DNA of 64,000 bases. Source: Chelativorans petroleitrophicus. GTDB taxonomy: Bacteria > Pseudomonadota > Alphaproteobacteria > Rhizobiales > Rhizobiaceae. How positions within the stretch are numbered: the first letter of the stretch is position 1; every line of letters begins with the position of its first letter. Of the stretch, positions 9,072 to 18,695 are shown in pieces. The position numbers were made by a program, and so were the translations under genes. The stretch spans positions 122,737 through 186,736 of the forward strand of contig NZ_JAODNV010000003.1 in the NCBI RefSeq assembly GCF_025398195.1, given 5' to 3'. The notes beneath the pieces are model-generated. The model saw only the letters and a list, made by a program, of their open reading frames with translations. It did not search any database and was not told where the DNA came from.

Positions 9072-9086
9072 TTAACTTTCCGTTAA
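9072..9086. promoter_or_regulatory. Candidate CtrA box in the rcdA promoter
   Basis: TTAA (9072-9075), seven bases, TTAA (9083-9086) lies about 90 bp before the chosen rcdA start. It sits just past the sRNA terminator, so it would serve rcdA alone. In Caulobacter rcdA belongs to the CtrA-dependent genes, which fits. Confidence 0.55.
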
Positions 9087-9175
9087 GCAAGGGGCTTGCG
9101 TTCGCCAGCGGCGCGGCGCATTTTCCGCTACCGACGGGACGCATAGACGCTTCGGCGAGAGGTGGGCAGAGCAGG

Positions 9176-9703
9176 ATGATCGGCAGTACGAGCGGCGCCA
9201 ACATGGTTAGGCTGGCGGAACGGCGGGTTTTCTCCGCGTCCTTCAAGCCGCTTTACAATGAGGGCATGGGCCTGGTCGAGGAGACGGCGGAATATCTCGA
9301 CGGAGAAGGCCGGGCGGCGGCAAAGACGCTGTCGCGGGCGGCCGCGGCGCTTTATGCTGCCGAGTCGATGCGGCTCACCACCCGGCTGATGCAACTCGCC
9401 TCCTGGCTCCTTCTGCAGCGGGCCGCCAATTGCGGTGAGATGACGCGCGAGCAGGTGGCCGCCGAAAAGCAGAAAGTACGGCTCGATACGGCCTCGGCCT
9501 ATGAGAGCGCGCCGGCCTGGGGGGAACTGCCCGAACGGTTCCGTTCTCTCGTGGAGCGCTCCCTGCGGCTTGAGGCGCTGGTGCGCCGTATGGACGAGGA
9601 AATCTACGGTCAGGGGGCTGCTGCCGCGCCTGACAGATCCCGTTCCGTCAACCCTGTCTTCGATCAGATCACCCTGCTTCAGACCGCTTTCGGGCGGGTC
9701 TGA
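9176..9703 (+). CDS. rcdA: RcdA-like regulator of CtrA degradation (DUF1465)
   Basis: The 175-aa helical protein has the DUF1465 core: [26 protein letters not shown], then [22 protein letters not shown] and EEIYG. In Caulobacter the DUF1465 protein RcdA is an adaptor that helps ClpXP degrade the cell-cycle regulator CtrA. Start choice is uncertain: ATG 9176 (MIGSTSG) and ATG 9203 (MVRLAE) both precede the conserved region, and the frame is open further upstream to 9062. The CtrA box at 9072-9086 suggests a feedback loop between CtrA and its destroyer. Confidence 0.8.
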   Translation: MIGSTSGANMVRLAERRVFSASFKPLYNEGMGLVEETAEYLDGEGRAAAKTLSRAAAALYAAESMRLTTRLMQLASWLLLQRAANCGEMTREQVAAEKQKVRLDTASAYESAPAWGELPERFRSLVERSLRLEALVRRMDEEIYGQGAAAAPDRSRSVNPVFDQITLLQTAFGRV

Positions 9704-9804
9704 CGCCTCTCCGCCTCGCCGCCTGCAAGGTTGCTCCGGCGCCGTCGTGGCGGCGTCTAGAAGTTCACTGGCGGCAGGGTGCTGCGCGCGGCTATGGTGG
9801 CATC

Positions 9805-10320
9805 ATGGCAGACGCGATTCGCATCATCGGAATTGATCCGGGGCTGAGGCGCACCGGCTGGGCGGTCATCGAAGCGTTGGGCAACTCGCTTCGCTTCGTT
9901 GCGGCGGGAACTGTGCGCTCGGACGACAAATCCGATCTTGCGACACGGCTGTGCCAGCTTCACGACGGTTTGATGGACGTGCTCGGCACGCACGCCCCGC
10001 ACGAAGCGGCGGTGGAGGCAACCTTCGTCAACAAGGACGCGGTGGCGACGCTGAAGCTTGGCCAGGCGCGCGGAATTGCCATGCTAGTTCCGGCGCGCGC
10101 GGGCCTGCGCGTGGCCGAATACGCTCCAAACGCCGTCAAGAAGGCAGTGATCGGAGTCGGCCACGGCGACAAGCGCCAGATCCACATGATGGTGAAGGTG
10201 CTGTTGCCCCGGGCCAGCTTCGACACGGACGACGCGGCCGATGCCACCGCCATCGCCATCTGCCATGCGCATCACCGCCAAACGCCGGCGGCACGGCTGG
10301 CCCTGGAAGCACAGGCATGA
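9805..10320 (+). CDS. ruvC: Holliday-junction resolvase RuvC
   Basis: RuvC cuts Holliday junctions during recombination and repair. The 171-aa product shows the catalytic acidic residues in order: D of IIGIDPGL near the N terminus, E of [10 protein letters not shown], and the [12 protein letters not shown] pair near the C terminus. The stop codon overlaps the ruvA start by 4 bases (ATGA at 10317-10320), so the two are translationally coupled. Confidence 0.97.
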   Translation: MADAIRIIGIDPGLRRTGWAVIEALGNSLRFVAAGTVRSDDKSDLATRLCQLHDGLMDVLGTHAPHEAAVEATFVNKDAVATLKLGQARGIAMLVPARAGLRVAEYAPNAVKKAVIGVGHGDKRQIHMMVKVLLPRASFDTDDAADATAIAICHAHHRQTPAARLALEAQA

Positions 10321-10937
10321 TCGGAAAGCTCAAAGGCATTGTGGACGAAATCGGCGACGATCACGTCGTCATCGATGTGGGCGGGGTGGGATATGTCGCT
10401 CATTGCCCTGCCCGCACCCTTTCCTCCCTTCCGGGCGTGGGGGCCGCGGTCACGCTCTTCATCGAGACCTATGTGCGCGAGGACATGATCCGCCTGTATG
10501 GATTCCAGACGGCGCTCGAACGCGAATGGTTTCGTCTGCTGCAAAGCAATGTTCAGGGGGTCGGCGCCAAGGTGGCGCTTTCGGTGCTGTCGACCCTCAC
10601 GCCTGCCGAGCTCGCCAATGCTATTGCGCTCAAGGATGTGGCCATGGTGGCTCGCGCGCCGGGCGTTGGCCGCAAGGTCGCCGAGCGCATCGTCACGGAG
10701 CTGAAGAGCAAGGCGCCGGCTTTCGCGGGCGAAGCAGCCGTCACGATTGGCCTCAAGCAGGAGCTGGGCGAGGGCGTAGCGCCAGCACCCGTGTCGGATG
10801 CCGTCTCCGCTCTCGCCAATCTGGGCTATTCGCGCGACGTGGCGGCAAACGCCATTGCAGCGGCCCTGAAGACAGCCGGCGAGGGAGCGGATACGGGAAC
10901 CCTGATCCGGCTTGGGCTGAAGGAGCTTGCTCGATGA
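10317..10937 (+). CDS. ruvA: Holliday-junction branch-migration protein RuvA
   Basis: RuvA binds four-way junctions and loads the RuvB motor. The 206-aa product begins [30 protein letters not shown] (OB fold), continues with two helix-hairpin-helix motifs ([15 protein letters not shown] and [15 protein letters not shown]), and ends with the domain that touches RuvB ([17 protein letters not shown]). Its start overlaps ruvC and its stop overlaps a small ATG-led frame at 10934. Confidence 0.97.
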   Translation: MIGKLKGIVDEIGDDHVVIDVGGVGYVAHCPARTLSSLPGVGAAVTLFIETYVREDMIRLYGFQTALEREWFRLLQSNVQGVGAKVALSVLSTLTPAELANAIALKDVAMVARAPGVGRKVAERIVTELKSKAPAFAGEAAVTIGLKQELGEGVAPAPVSDAVSALANLGYSRDVAANAIAAALKTAGEGADTGTLIRLGLKELAR

Positions 10938-11047
10938 GCTTCCCTTGTTTCCGCATGAATCCTTACTCCGGGCCGAAGACATTGCAGGGGGTCGAGGAGG
11001 GCATTGCTGCCGGCGCTTCCAAGCAGGCACTGCGCGCACGTGAATGA
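10934..11047 (+). CDS. Small ORF between ruvA and the PIN-domain remnant
   Basis: A 37-codon frame ([17 protein letters not shown]...ALRARE) starts on the ruvA stop codon (ATGA) and ends on the ATG of the broken PIN-domain gene (ATGA at 11044-11047). Its position is that of an antitoxin for a VapC-like toxin, but it does not show an AbrB, RHH or Phd motif that I recognise and may be a decayed antitoxin tail or chance. Confidence 0.3.
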   Translation: MSFPCFRMNPYSGPKTLQGVEEGIAAGASKQALRARE

Positions 11048-11432
11048 TCGGGGTTGATACGAATGTTCTGCTGCGCCTCTTTGTCGGTGACGATCGGGGG
11101 CAGCTCGCAAAGGCCCAAAGCCTGCTTGCGCGCCGTTCGGCCGGCGAGCCGGTGTATGCTTTTTGGAGCTTGTCTGGTCGTTCGGACGCACCTACGGCTA
11201 TCCCCGTAATGATGTTCTGGCACTGCTCAGCGAGTTGCTCGACGTGAACGATGTTGTATTCGAACAGCAGGAACTGGTTGCCGCGGCCGTCGAGACGGCA
11301 AAGGAAGACGGCACTGATCATCTTCCGGAGCTGCTGATTGCGATGTGCAACATCAAAGCCGTCTGCATCCGCGCGGTGACGTTGGATGCAGGGGCGGCAA
11401 ACCGGAACGAGGGTATGGAGCTTCTGTCATGA
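11044..11432 (+). pseudogene. Frameshifted PIN-domain (VapC-like) ribonuclease gene
   Basis: Two overlapping frames together give one PIN domain. Frame 1 from 11044 encodes [20 protein letters not shown], with the first catalytic Asp in VDTNVLLR. Frame 3 from 11163 continues ELVWSFGRTYGYPRNDVLALL to the C terminus. They join at the TTTT run 11161-11164: one extra T would restore a single protein of about 129 aa (…YAFLELVW…). PIN proteins of this type are toxin RNases. The frame also seems to have lost a clear acidic residue in the usual DALIA position (PELLIAMCN). The end overlaps the ruvB start (ATGA). It could be a true mutation or a sequencing slip in a homopolymer. Confidence 0.75.
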
Positions 11433-12478
11433 GCGATGCCGCTCGCCTCATCTCCGCAGCCAAGCGCGGCGAGGATGCGGACGCGACCATGCGGCCGCAG
11501 ACCCTCGACGAGTTCGTGGGCCAGAAGGCGGCGCGCGCCAATCTGAAGGTCTTTATCGAGGCGGCGCGCGGGCGTGGCGAGGCACTCGACCACGTGCTCT
11601 TCGTCGGCCCGCCTGGCCTGGGGAAGACAACGCTGGCGCAGATCATGGCGCGCGAGCTTGGCGTGAACTTCCGTGCGACCTCAGGGCCGGTGATCGCCAA
11701 GGCGGGCGATCTGGCGGCCCTTCTCACCAATCTCGAAGACCGTGACGTCCTGTTCATCGACGAGATCCATCGTCTCAATCCGGCCGTGGAAGAGATTCTC
11801 TATCCGGCCATGGAGGACTATCAGCTCGACCTGATCATTGGTGAAGGTCCAGCGGCGCGCTCGGTCAAGATCGACCTTGCGAAGTTCACGCTCGTGGCGG
11901 CAACCACGCGTCTGGGTTTGCTCACCACGCCTCTACGAGACCGTTTTGGCATTCCGATCCGGCTGGAGTTCTATTCCGTCGAGGAGCTCAAGGCGGTCGT
12001 GGAGCGCGGCGCGCGCATCCTGGGCCTGCCGCTCACCGAAGATGGGGCGGAGGAGATCGCAAGGCGGGCCCGCGGCACGCCGCGCATTGCCGGCCGGCTT
12101 CTGCGCCGTGTGCGCGACTTCGCCTCCGTGGCGGGCGCTCAGAAGGTCACGCGGGAGATCGCCGATTCCGCGCTCTCGCGGCTGGAGGTGGATTCGCTTG
12201 GGCTCGATCAGCTCGACCGGCGCTATCTTTCCATGATCGTGGAGAATTTCGGCGGCGGGCCTGTCGGGATCGAGACCATTGCCGCCGCGCTGTCTGAACC
12301 GCGCGACGCCATCGAAGACATCATCGAGCCCTACCTCATCCAGCAGGGCTTCATCCAGCGCACTCCGCGCGGACGCGTGCTGGCCGACAAGGCATGGAGG
12401 CATCTTGGGCTCAATCCTCCGAAGGATCTCGCGCAGACGCAGATCAGCCTGTTCGAGGAAGGGGAGGATGGGCTTTGA
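11429..12478 (+). CDS. ruvB: Holliday-junction branch-migration ATPase RuvB
   Basis: RuvB is the hexameric motor that drives branch migration. The 349-aa protein has Walker [10 protein letters not shown] near residue 61, Walker B LFIDEIHR, sensor 1 [18 protein letters not shown], and the C-terminal winged helix ending in the [15 protein letters not shown] region. The ATG at 11429 is overlapped by the stop of the PIN-domain frame; the frame is open upstream to 11345, but homologues begin close to this ATG. It completes ruvCAB. Confidence 0.97.
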   Translation: MSDAARLISAAKRGEDADATMRPQTLDEFVGQKAARANLKVFIEAARGRGEALDHVLFVGPPGLGKTTLAQIMARELGVNFRATSGPVIAKAGDLAALLTNLEDRDVLFIDEIHRLNPAVEEILYPAMEDYQLDLIIGEGPAARSVKIDLAKFTLVAATTRLGLLTTPLRDRFGIPIRLEFYSVEELKAVVERGARILGLPLTEDGAEEIARRARGTPRIAGRLLRRVRDFASVAGAQKVTREIADSALSRLEVDSLGLDQLDRRYLSMIVENFGGGPVGIETIAAALSEPRDAIEDIIEPYLIQQGFIQRTPRGRVLADKAWRHLGLNPPKDLAQTQISLFEEGEDGL

Positions 12479-12528
12479 TCGCCGAGAAATGCCTTGCGCC
12501 GTAACGGTCAATCTAAAGGCAATGCTCT

Positions 12529-12993
12529 ATGGCTGATAAGGATGACGACCTGACCGCGGGAATCAGCGGAAAGCTGACGCCGGACGGCCACCGGCTAAAG
12601 GCCCGCATCTACTTTGCCGATACAGACTTCACCGGCGTCGTCTACCACGCACGTTATCTGGAATTCCTGGAGCGCGGACGCTCGGATTTCCTGCGCCTTA
12701 CCGGCGTGCATCATACGGAGCTTGCCGATGGCAGGCATGGCGAGCGGCTTGCCTGGGTGGTGCGGCGCATGGAGATCGACTTCATAAGGCCTGCGCGCAT
12801 GGACGACATCATCACCGTGGACACGCGCGTGGAGAGGGTTTCCGGCGCGCGCATCTTCATGGACCAGGAGCTTTCGCGCGAGGGCGAGCTTCTCGTGAAG
12901 GCTCGGGTCGAGGCCGCGATCGTCGATGCTGACGGCAGGCCGCGCCGTTTTCCGAAAGAATGGGCAGGTCTCTTCGTGCGGCGACCGCAATAA
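12529..12993 (+). CDS. ybgC: Tol-Pal-associated acyl-CoA thioesterase YbgC
   Basis: A hot-dog-fold thioesterase of 154 aa with the 4-hydroxybenzoyl-CoA thioesterase signature YFADTDFTGVVYHARYLEFLERGR, whose Asp is catalytic. YbgC proteins hydrolyse short or long acyl-CoA and are almost always encoded before tolQ, as here. The first ~20 residues are a variable leader before the conserved HRLKARIYFADTD. The 241-bp gap to tolQ suggests that tolQ has its own promoter. Confidence 0.93.
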   Translation: MADKDDDLTAGISGKLTPDGHRLKARIYFADTDFTGVVYHARYLEFLERGRSDFLRLTGVHHTELADGRHGERLAWVVRRMEIDFIRPARMDDIITVDTRVERVSGARIFMDQELSREGELLVKARVEAAIVDADGRPRRFPKEWAGLFVRRPQ

Positions 12994-13234
12994 TCGCCCG
13001 CGCGCGGCTCTCCGGATGCGGCAGAACGCCTTCCGGCGCTAACGCTTAATTAACTATAACCAGCCATCAGAATAAAGGCGCCAACGGCAGCTCCTGCGCC
13101 TTCCTTTGACCAAATTTTCTCGAAAAAAGGCGCGGACGGGGGCCCCGCCGGGGCACCGCAGCTCGGTCGGGTGGGAGCAGGCGGTCAAAGACGGATCAAG
13201 CATCTATGCCCGGTTTTTGCAAGGACGTTAAGTC
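12994..13234 (+). other. Non-coding gap before tolQ
   Basis: The gap holds an AT-rich patch (TTAATTAACTATAACC near 13047), a short inverted repeat of AAGGCGC/GCGCCTT type near 13075-13103, and a GC-rich small hairpin near 13139-13155. It probably carries the tolQRAB promoter. I see no credible gene, and no CtrA box with the exact N7 spacing. Confidence 0.4.
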
Positions 13235-13963
13235 ATGGAAAGTGTAGCGCTCGCCGCGCCGGGTGGGGATTTGTCCATCTGGGCGCTGTTCTGGCAGGCA
13301 GGATGGGTGGTGAAGCTGGTCATGATCGGGCTTCTCGGTGCCTCGATCTGGACTTGGGCCATCATCGTAGACAAGACGCTCGCCTATGCGCGCATGCGCC
13401 GAGCGCTTAACCGCTTCGAGCAGGTGTTCTGGTCGGGTCAGTCGCTGGAGGAGCTATACCGTTCGCTTTCCGAGCGCAAGACCACCGGAATGGGCGCGAT
13501 CTTCGTCGCTGCGATGCGCGAATGGAAGAAAAGCTTCGAGAAGGGCGCGCGCTCGCCGCTCGGGCTGCAGACACGCATCGACAAGGCGATGGACCTCGCG
13601 CTGGCGCGCGAGATGGAGCGGCTCGAGGGCAAGCTCGGCTTTCTCGCCTCGGTCGGATCCTCCGCGCCCTTCATTGGCCTGTTCGGCACAGTGGTGGGCA
13701 TCATGACCTCCTTCCAGGCCATTGCCGGCTCGAAATCCACCAATCTTGCCGTGGTGGCGCCCGGCATCGCCGAGGCACTGCTGGCGACGGCTATGGGGCT
13801 TCTCGCGGCCATTCCGGCCGTCATCGCCTATAACAAGCTGACGGCCGACGCGGGCCGTCTCGGCGCGCGGATGGAAGGCTTTGCCGACGAGTTCTCCGCC
13901 ATACTGTCGCGGCAAATCGATGAGAAGGTGGCGCCGCGAACCCGTGCCGAGGAGTATGCCTGA
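13235..13963 (+). CDS. tolQ: Tol-Pal proton channel subunit TolQ
   Basis: The 242-aa inner-membrane protein has three membrane segments: near 20-45 (VVKLVMIGLLGASIWTWAII), 140-165 and 175-200, the latter two around GSSAPFIGLFGTVVGIMTSFQAIAG and GLLAAIPAVIAYNKL. With TolR it forms the proton-driven motor that energises TolA to pull Pal and the outer membrane inward at division. An AAGGA site precedes the ATG. Its stop overlaps the tolR start. Confidence 0.96.
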   Translation: MESVALAAPGGDLSIWALFWQAGWVVKLVMIGLLGASIWTWAIIVDKTLAYARMRRALNRFEQVFWSGQSLEELYRSLSERKTTGMGAIFVAAMREWKKSFEKGARSPLGLQTRIDKAMDLALAREMERLEGKLGFLASVGSSAPFIGLFGTVVGIMTSFQAIAGSKSTNLAVVAPGIAEALLATAMGLLAAIPAVIAYNKLTADAGRLGARMEGFADEFSAILSRQIDEKVAPRTRAEEYA

Positions 13964-14415
13964 TGGGCCTGTCGGTGGCTTCACCCAGTGGCGGCGCGAA
14001 CGGGCGCCGGCGTCGCGGCCGGCGGCACCAGCCGATGTCGGAGATCAACGTCACGCCGTTCGTGGACGTGATGCTCGTTCTGCTTATCATCTTCATGGTG
14101 GCGGCACCTCTGCTGACGGTAGGGGTTCCCATCGACCTGCCGGAGACGCAAGCCAAGGCGCTCAACGCCGATACGCAGCCGATCACCGTCTCGATCAACA
14201 ATGAAGGGCAGATTTTCCTCCAGGAAACGGAAATCCCCTTGGATGAGGTCGTGCCCAAGCTCCAGGCCATCGCGCAGGCCGGCTATGAAGAGCGGATTTA
14301 CGTGCGGGGCGACCGCTCCGCCGATTACGGAACGGTGATGCGCGTGATGGCGCGCATTTCTGCCGCCGGCTTCCGCAATCTCGGCCTCGTCACCTTGCAG
14401 GAACAGGACGGCTGA
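13963..14415 (+). CDS. tolR: Tol-Pal motor subunit TolR
   Basis: The 150-aa protein has a basic N terminus (NGRRRRGRRHQPMSEINVTPFVDVMLVLLIIFMVAAPLL) leading into one membrane helix that carries the conserved proton-path Asp of FVDVMLVLL. A periplasmic ExbD/TolR domain follows. The ATG overlaps the tolQ stop by one base (TGATG arrangement at 13961-13965), so the two channel parts are coupled in translation. Confidence 0.96.
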   Translation: MGLSVASPSGGANGRRRRGRRHQPMSEINVTPFVDVMLVLLIIFMVAAPLLTVGVPIDLPETQAKALNADTQPITVSINNEGQIFLQETEIPLDEVVPKLQAIAQAGYEERIYVRGDRSADYGTVMRVMARISAAGFRNLGLVTLQEQDG

Positions 14416-14420
14416 TATCC

Positions 14421-15485
14421 ATGAAGGCCGGCCTTGCCACATCGGTTACGCTTCACGCTGCGCTCCTCGGCATAGGGCTTTTCTCGCTGTCGGCGCCGCG
14501 CGCATATGAGGTGGCGGATGTGGAATCGCTGCCCGTCGATATCATTCCGGTCGAGAGCCTGACCCAGATCCAGGAGGGCGAAAAGCAGGCCGCGGTCGCT
14601 CCGCGCCCGGCGCCCGCCCCGACCCGCAGGCCGGACCCGGTGGAAAACGCGCAGAAGGTGGGCGAAGCGGACACCGATCTGAAGCCGCCGCCTACACCCG
14701 ATGCGAAGCCGAGGCCGGTGGAAAGCGCTTCCGAGCCCAAGGCGGCGGAAAGGCCGCAACCGAGGCCCGAGGAAAAGCCTGCCGCCGAGGAAGTGCCCGC
14801 TCCGACAGGGGAGACGCAGGTTGCGGCGACCGAGCGGACGCCGGAGCCGCAGCCGCGCCGGGAAATCACGCCGGACCCGGTGCCCGACCCGCTGGTGGCC
14901 GAGAACGCCGAGGCAGAGAGCCTTAATCTGCCGCCTACGGCGCCGGTTCCGCAAGCAAGGCCGCAGCCGCCCCGGCCGCAGACGGCCAAGGCGCCCGAGC
15001 AGAAGCGGGCGGAGGAGCCGGCCAAGGCGGCACAGGCGCAGACGCGCAGCGAGCCGAAGAAAAATGAGGAGCTGCTCGATCAGGTGGCGGCCCTCCTCAA
15101 CAAGGAGGAAGCCTCCGGCGGCGGTGCCAAACGGTCGCAGCAGGAGGCAGCCCTGGGCGGCCGGGAGACCACAGGCGGCGAGAAGCTGACGCAGAGCGAG
15201 ATGGACGCGCTGCGCGCGCAGATCCAGCGCTGCTGGAACGTGCCGGTGGGCGCGCTCGACGCGGAGAACCTTAGGGTCTCCCTGAAGTTCCGGCTCGATC
15301 CGAGCGGCGCGGTGGAGGGCAGCCCGCAAGTCATTTCCGGCGGGGACGGCTCCAGCATCGCGCGCGCGGCAGCAGAATCGGCCCGCCGTGCCATCCTGCA
15401 ATGCGGCCCCTACGATCTGCCCGCCGAGAAGTACAGCGCTTGGGCGGACGTCATTGTGCATTTCGACCCGACCGATATGTTCTGA
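14421..15485 (+). CDS. tolA: Tol-Pal linker protein TolA
   Basis: The 354-aa protein has an N-terminal membrane anchor ([17 protein letters not shown]), a long Pro-, Ala-, Glu- and Lys-rich periplasmic arm (residues about 40-240) in which PxP and RPxP motifs repeat, and a C-terminal domain (about 255-354) of the TolA/TonB type with [18 protein letters not shown] and a pair of cysteines. TolA bridges TolQR in the inner membrane to TolB-Pal. The low-complexity arm gives a long spurious antisense frame here. It starts 5 bp after tolR. Confidence 0.93.
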   Translation: MKAGLATSVTLHAALLGIGLFSLSAPRAYEVADVESLPVDIIPVESLTQIQEGEKQAAVAPRPAPAPTRRPDPVENAQKVGEADTDLKPPPTPDAKPRPVESASEPKAAERPQPRPEEKPAAEEVPAPTGETQVAATERTPEPQPRREITPDPVPDPLVAENAEAESLNLPPTAPVPQARPQPPRPQTAKAPEQKRAEEPAKAAQAQTRSEPKKNEELLDQVAALLNKEEASGGGAKRSQQEAALGGRETTGGEKLTQSEMDALRAQIQRCWNVPVGALDAENLRVSLKFRLDPSGAVEGSPQVISGGDGSSIARAAAESARRAILQCGPYDLPAEKYSAWADVIVHFDPTDMF

Positions 15486-15528
15486 TCCGAACCGGTTCCC
15501 GCTCCGAGTAACCGAGAGGCACGAGCTG

Positions 15529-16845
15529 ATGCAGAATTCCCTGAAGGCAATCCTCGCCACCGCAAGCCTGGTCCTGGCGATGATCGCGCTGGCCGCCGCT
15601 CCGGCGCGCGCTCTGGTCGAGATCGACATCAACCAGGGTGTTGTCGAACCCGTGCCGATAGCCATTACTGAGTTTCTTTCGGCTGAAGGCATGGGGGCGG
15701 ATGTTTCCGGCGTGGTGGCGGCGGACCTCCGGCGCTCCGGCCTCTTCGCGCCCATAGACAAAGCGGCTTTTATAGAAAAAGTATCGAATCCTGATGTGGC
15801 GCCGCGCTTCGAGGACTGGAAAGTCATTAATGCGCAGGCCGTTGTCACTGGCCGTGTGACGCGGGAGCCGGACGGGAGGCTCAGGACCGAATTCCGGCTG
15901 TGGGACACGTTCGCCGGCCAGCAGCTCGTGGGCGAGCAGTTCTTCGCCGATCCCCAGAACTGGCGGCGCATCGCGCACATCATCGCAGACACGATCTATG
16001 AGCAGTTCACGGGAGAGAAGGGCTATTTCGACAGCCGCATCGTCTATGTTGATGAATCGGGGCCCCGCAACAACCGCGTCAAGCGGCTCGCCATCATGGA
16101 TCAGGACGGCGCGAACCATCGCTATCTTTCCGATGGCCGTTCGATCGTGCTGACGCCGCGCTTCTCGCCGGAGCGGCAGGAAATCACCTACATGTCCTAT
16201 GAAAGCGGCGAGCCGCAGGTCTATCTGCTGCAGCTTGAGACCGGCCAGCGCGAGCTGGTGGGCAATTTCCCTGGCATGACCTTCGCGCCGCGCTTCTCGC
16301 CCAACGGCGACAAGGTGATCATGAGCCTGCTGCGCGATGACGGCAATTCCAACATCTTCACGATGGATTTGCGCACCCGCAACACCGCGCGGCTCACTGA
16401 CACCAATGCCATCGACACCTCGCCCTCCTATTCGCCCGACGGCAACCGCATCGTCTTCACCTCCGACCGCGGCGGCCGCGCGCAGATCTATGTGATGAAC
16501 GCTGACGGCAGCAATCAGCAGCGGATCTCCTTCGGCGACGGCATCTATTCGACGCCGGTCTGGTCGCCGCGCGGCGACCTGATCGCGTTTACCAAGCAGA
16601 GTGGCGGCGAATTCCAGATCGGTGTCATGCGCACCGACGGTTCGGGCGAGCGGATTCTCTCGACCGGCTTCCTTCAGGAGGGCCCGACCTGGTCGCCCAA
16701 TGGCCGTGTCATCATGTTCTTCCGGCAGGATGCTGGATCGGCCGGGCCTAAGCTCTATTCCATTGACCTGACGGGACGCAACGAACAGCCTATTCCAACG
16801 CCGAATTTCGCCTCGGACCCGGCCTGGTCGCCATTGCTGAAATAG
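15529..16845 (+). CDS. tolB: Tol-Pal periplasmic beta-propeller TolB
   Basis: The 438-aa protein has a Sec signal peptide ([28 protein letters not shown]), a TolB N-terminal domain (about 30-160) and a six-bladed propeller with repeated SPxGxxIxFxSxRxG blades such as [26 protein letters not shown]. It binds Pal through the propeller and TolA through its N terminus. The ATG at 15529 is chosen because the signal peptide begins there; upstream frame overlaps tolA. Confidence 0.96.
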   Translation: MQNSLKAILATASLVLAMIALAAAPARALVEIDINQGVVEPVPIAITEFLSAEGMGADVSGVVAADLRRSGLFAPIDKAAFIEKVSNPDVAPRFEDWKVINAQAVVTGRVTREPDGRLRTEFRLWDTFAGQQLVGEQFFADPQNWRRIAHIIADTIYEQFTGEKGYFDSRIVYVDESGPRNNRVKRLAIMDQDGANHRYLSDGRSIVLTPRFSPERQEITYMSYESGEPQVYLLQLETGQRELVGNFPGMTFAPRFSPNGDKVIMSLLRDDGNSNIFTMDLRTRNTARLTDTNAIDTSPSYSPDGNRIVFTSDRGGRAQIYVMNADGSNQQRISFGDGIYSTPVWSPRGDLIAFTKQSGGEFQIGVMRTDGSGERILSTGFLQEGPTWSPNGRVIMFFRQDAGSAGPKLYSIDLTGRNEQPIPTPNFASDPAWSPLLK

Positions 16846-17026
16846 TCCTGCCGCCTTTCAGCCGCATTTGCGCTTACCGTCCGCAAATGGGCCTGATTCA
16901 CGTTCCTCCATCGGGCCGAGGGGACGACGCAACGAAACATTAACCTTGTTCCTTGAGCGTGCATTAACCCTTGCATGGTTACTGAGCGCTAAAGGAATTT
17001 CTTCCAATGCGAGGGAGTTAACGGCA

Positions 17027-17551
17027 ATGCGCCGTATTGCAAGCCTGACGAAACATCCGGCTGTCATTGCGTTCGTCGCCGCCCTGGCGGTTGCCGGATG
17101 CCGGACGCAGAATCAGATTCCAAACACGGCCGCTGATCTTGGCCTGGGGGCGGGAGGGGCAGGTCTAGGCGGTACGGCCGCGCCCGGATCGCAGCAGGAA
17201 TTCACCGTCTCCGTGGGCGACCGCGTTTTCTTCGACACCGACTCCTCCGTCATCCGCGCCGACGCGCAGGCCACCCTCATTCGCCAGGCGCAATGGCTGA
17301 ACCAGTATCCTTCCTATGCGATCACGATCGAAGGCCATGCCGACGAGCGCGGCACGCGCGAATACAACCTCGCGCTCGGCGCCCGCCGTGCCGCGGCCGT
17401 GAGGGACTTCCTCGTTTCGCGGGGCGTTGCGGCAAACCGCATCCGCACCATCTCCTACGGTAAGGAGCGGCCGGTGGCCGTGTGCGACGACATCTCCTGC
17501 TGGTCGCAGAACCGCCGGGCCGTCACGGTGCTGAACGGAGCCGGAACCTGA
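17027..17551 (+). CDS. pal: Peptidoglycan-associated lipoprotein Pal
   Basis: The 174-aa lipoprotein has the lipobox LAVAGC, so the mature N-terminal Cys is lipidated and anchored in the outer membrane. The OmpA-type domain (about 70-174) holds the peptidoglycan-binding motif EGHADERGTREYNLALGARRA and SYGKERP. It is the last Tol-Pal component and tethers the outer membrane to the wall. The start ATG at 17027 follows GGGAG and fits the lipoprotein signal. Confidence 0.96.
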   Translation: MRRIASLTKHPAVIAFVAALAVAGCRTQNQIPNTAADLGLGAGGAGLGGTAAPGSQQEFTVSVGDRVFFDTDSSVIRADAQATLIRQAQWLNQYPSYAITIEGHADERGTREYNLALGARRAAAVRDFLVSRGVAANRIRTISYGKERPVAVCDDISCWSQNRRAVTVLNGAGT

Positions 17552-17732
17552 CATAGACGGTGGCGAGGACGCGGCGGAAAGCAAGTTGGGTCAGGCCTGT
17601 CCGGGCTTACCCGTGTTCCGCCTCGCCCCTGTGACTCGTTTAAATCAAAATTTGGCCGAAGTCTCGCGACCTGATAGGGAATGGGCGGGTGGACCATCCG
17701 CCCGATCGTTTGCTGTTGAAAGCGAGAACGGA

Positions 17733-18695
17733 ATGCTTTCCCGAAGACTCATTTTCGGAATTGCGGCTTTGGCTTTCATGACCGTCACGGGGGGGACGGT
17801 CGCGGCTATGCCGCTCACGGCCGCATCCCCTGTTCGCTCGGCGCAGCCGGCGCCTGCGAGCCCCTTGATCCTGGCGCAGGCCGATCCGCGCGTCACGGCC
17901 CTTGAGGAAGAGATCCGCCGCCTGAACGGGCTGGTGGAGGAACTCAATTTCCAGATACTGCAGATGCAGGACCAGATGCGCCGCATGCAGGAGGATACCG
18001 AGTTCCGCTTCCAGCAGCTTGAGGGCACCGCCTCGGGCGAGCCGCCATCCGAGCGGCGCTCGGAACTGACGGGGCCCACCCGCCCTGCCGACACCGCGCC
18101 CGCCACCGCGTCCCGGCCGCCCGTCGGGCCCGACGATGCGCTGCCGGGCGTGGAAATTGTCCGGCGCGGCGAGCCGCCGCGCACGCTCGGCACGATCACC
18201 TTCGATGAAAACGGCAATGTAGTCGCAACCGCTCCTGGGGGGCAGCCCATCGATCTGCTGCAAGGCACGCCCGTGAGCGACGACACGGTGGTCGCCGCGC
18301 TCCCCCCCGCGAACAATCCCGACGAGGCGTATCGAAATGCGTATGGGTTCATCCTGTCGGGCGACTACCGCATGGCCGAGGCTGGGTTCCGCCAGTATCT
18401 CGAACGTTTCCCTGACGGTGAGCAGGTAGCCGACGCGAATTTCTGGCTGGGCGAGGCCGTGCTCGGCCAGGATCGCTACCGCGAGGCGGCGGAAATCTTT
18501 CTGCAGGCAAACCGCAACTATCCGAACTCCCCGAAGGCGCCGGAGATGCTGCTCAAGCTGGGTGTCGCCCTCGCGGCCCTCAATCAGCGCGACGTGGCCT
18601 GCGCCACCTATACCGAGATCGGCCACCGTTATCCCGACATATCCGCCGCTCTTCAGGAGCGCGTCAAACGGGAACAGGCGCTCGCGGGTTGTTGA
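17733..18695 (+). CDS. cpoB: Cell-division coordinator CpoB (YbgF)
   Basis: The 320-aa periplasmic protein has a signal peptide (FGIAALAFMTVTGGTVAA), a trimerising coiled coil (ALEEEIRRLNGLVEELNFQILQMQDQMRRMQ), a Pro/Thr-rich linker, and C-terminal TPR repeats with AYRNAYGFILSGDYRMAEAGFRQYLERFP and FWLGEAVLGQDRYREAAEIF. CpoB links Tol-Pal to peptidoglycan synthases at division. It ends 7 bases inside the tilS frame. Confidence 0.93.
   Translation: MLSRRLIFGIAALAFMTVTGGTVAAMPLTAASPVRSAQPAPASPLILAQADPRVTALEEEIRRLNGLVEELNFQILQMQDQMRRMQEDTEFRFQQLEGTASGEPPSERRSELTGPTRPADTAPATASRPPVGPDDALPGVEIVRRGEPPRTLGTITFDENGNVVATAPGGQPIDLLQGTPVSDDTVVAALPPANNPDEAYRNAYGFILSGDYRMAEAGFRQYLERFPDGEQVADANFWLGEAVLGQDRYREAAEIFLQANRNYPNSPKAPEMLLKLGVALAALNQRDVACATYTEIGHRYPDISAALQERVKREQALAGC

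Noticed and set aside
13139..13155. GC-rich hairpin before tolQ as a riboswitch
   Set aside because: Only a 5-bp stem in a GC-rich run with no further helices; no evidence of a ligand-binding fold.
14325..15992. 555-aa antisense ORF over tolA and tolB
   Set aside because: Its Arg/Leu/Gly-rich text mirrors the Pro/Ala-rich tolA arm; tolA and tolB are certain on the plus strand.
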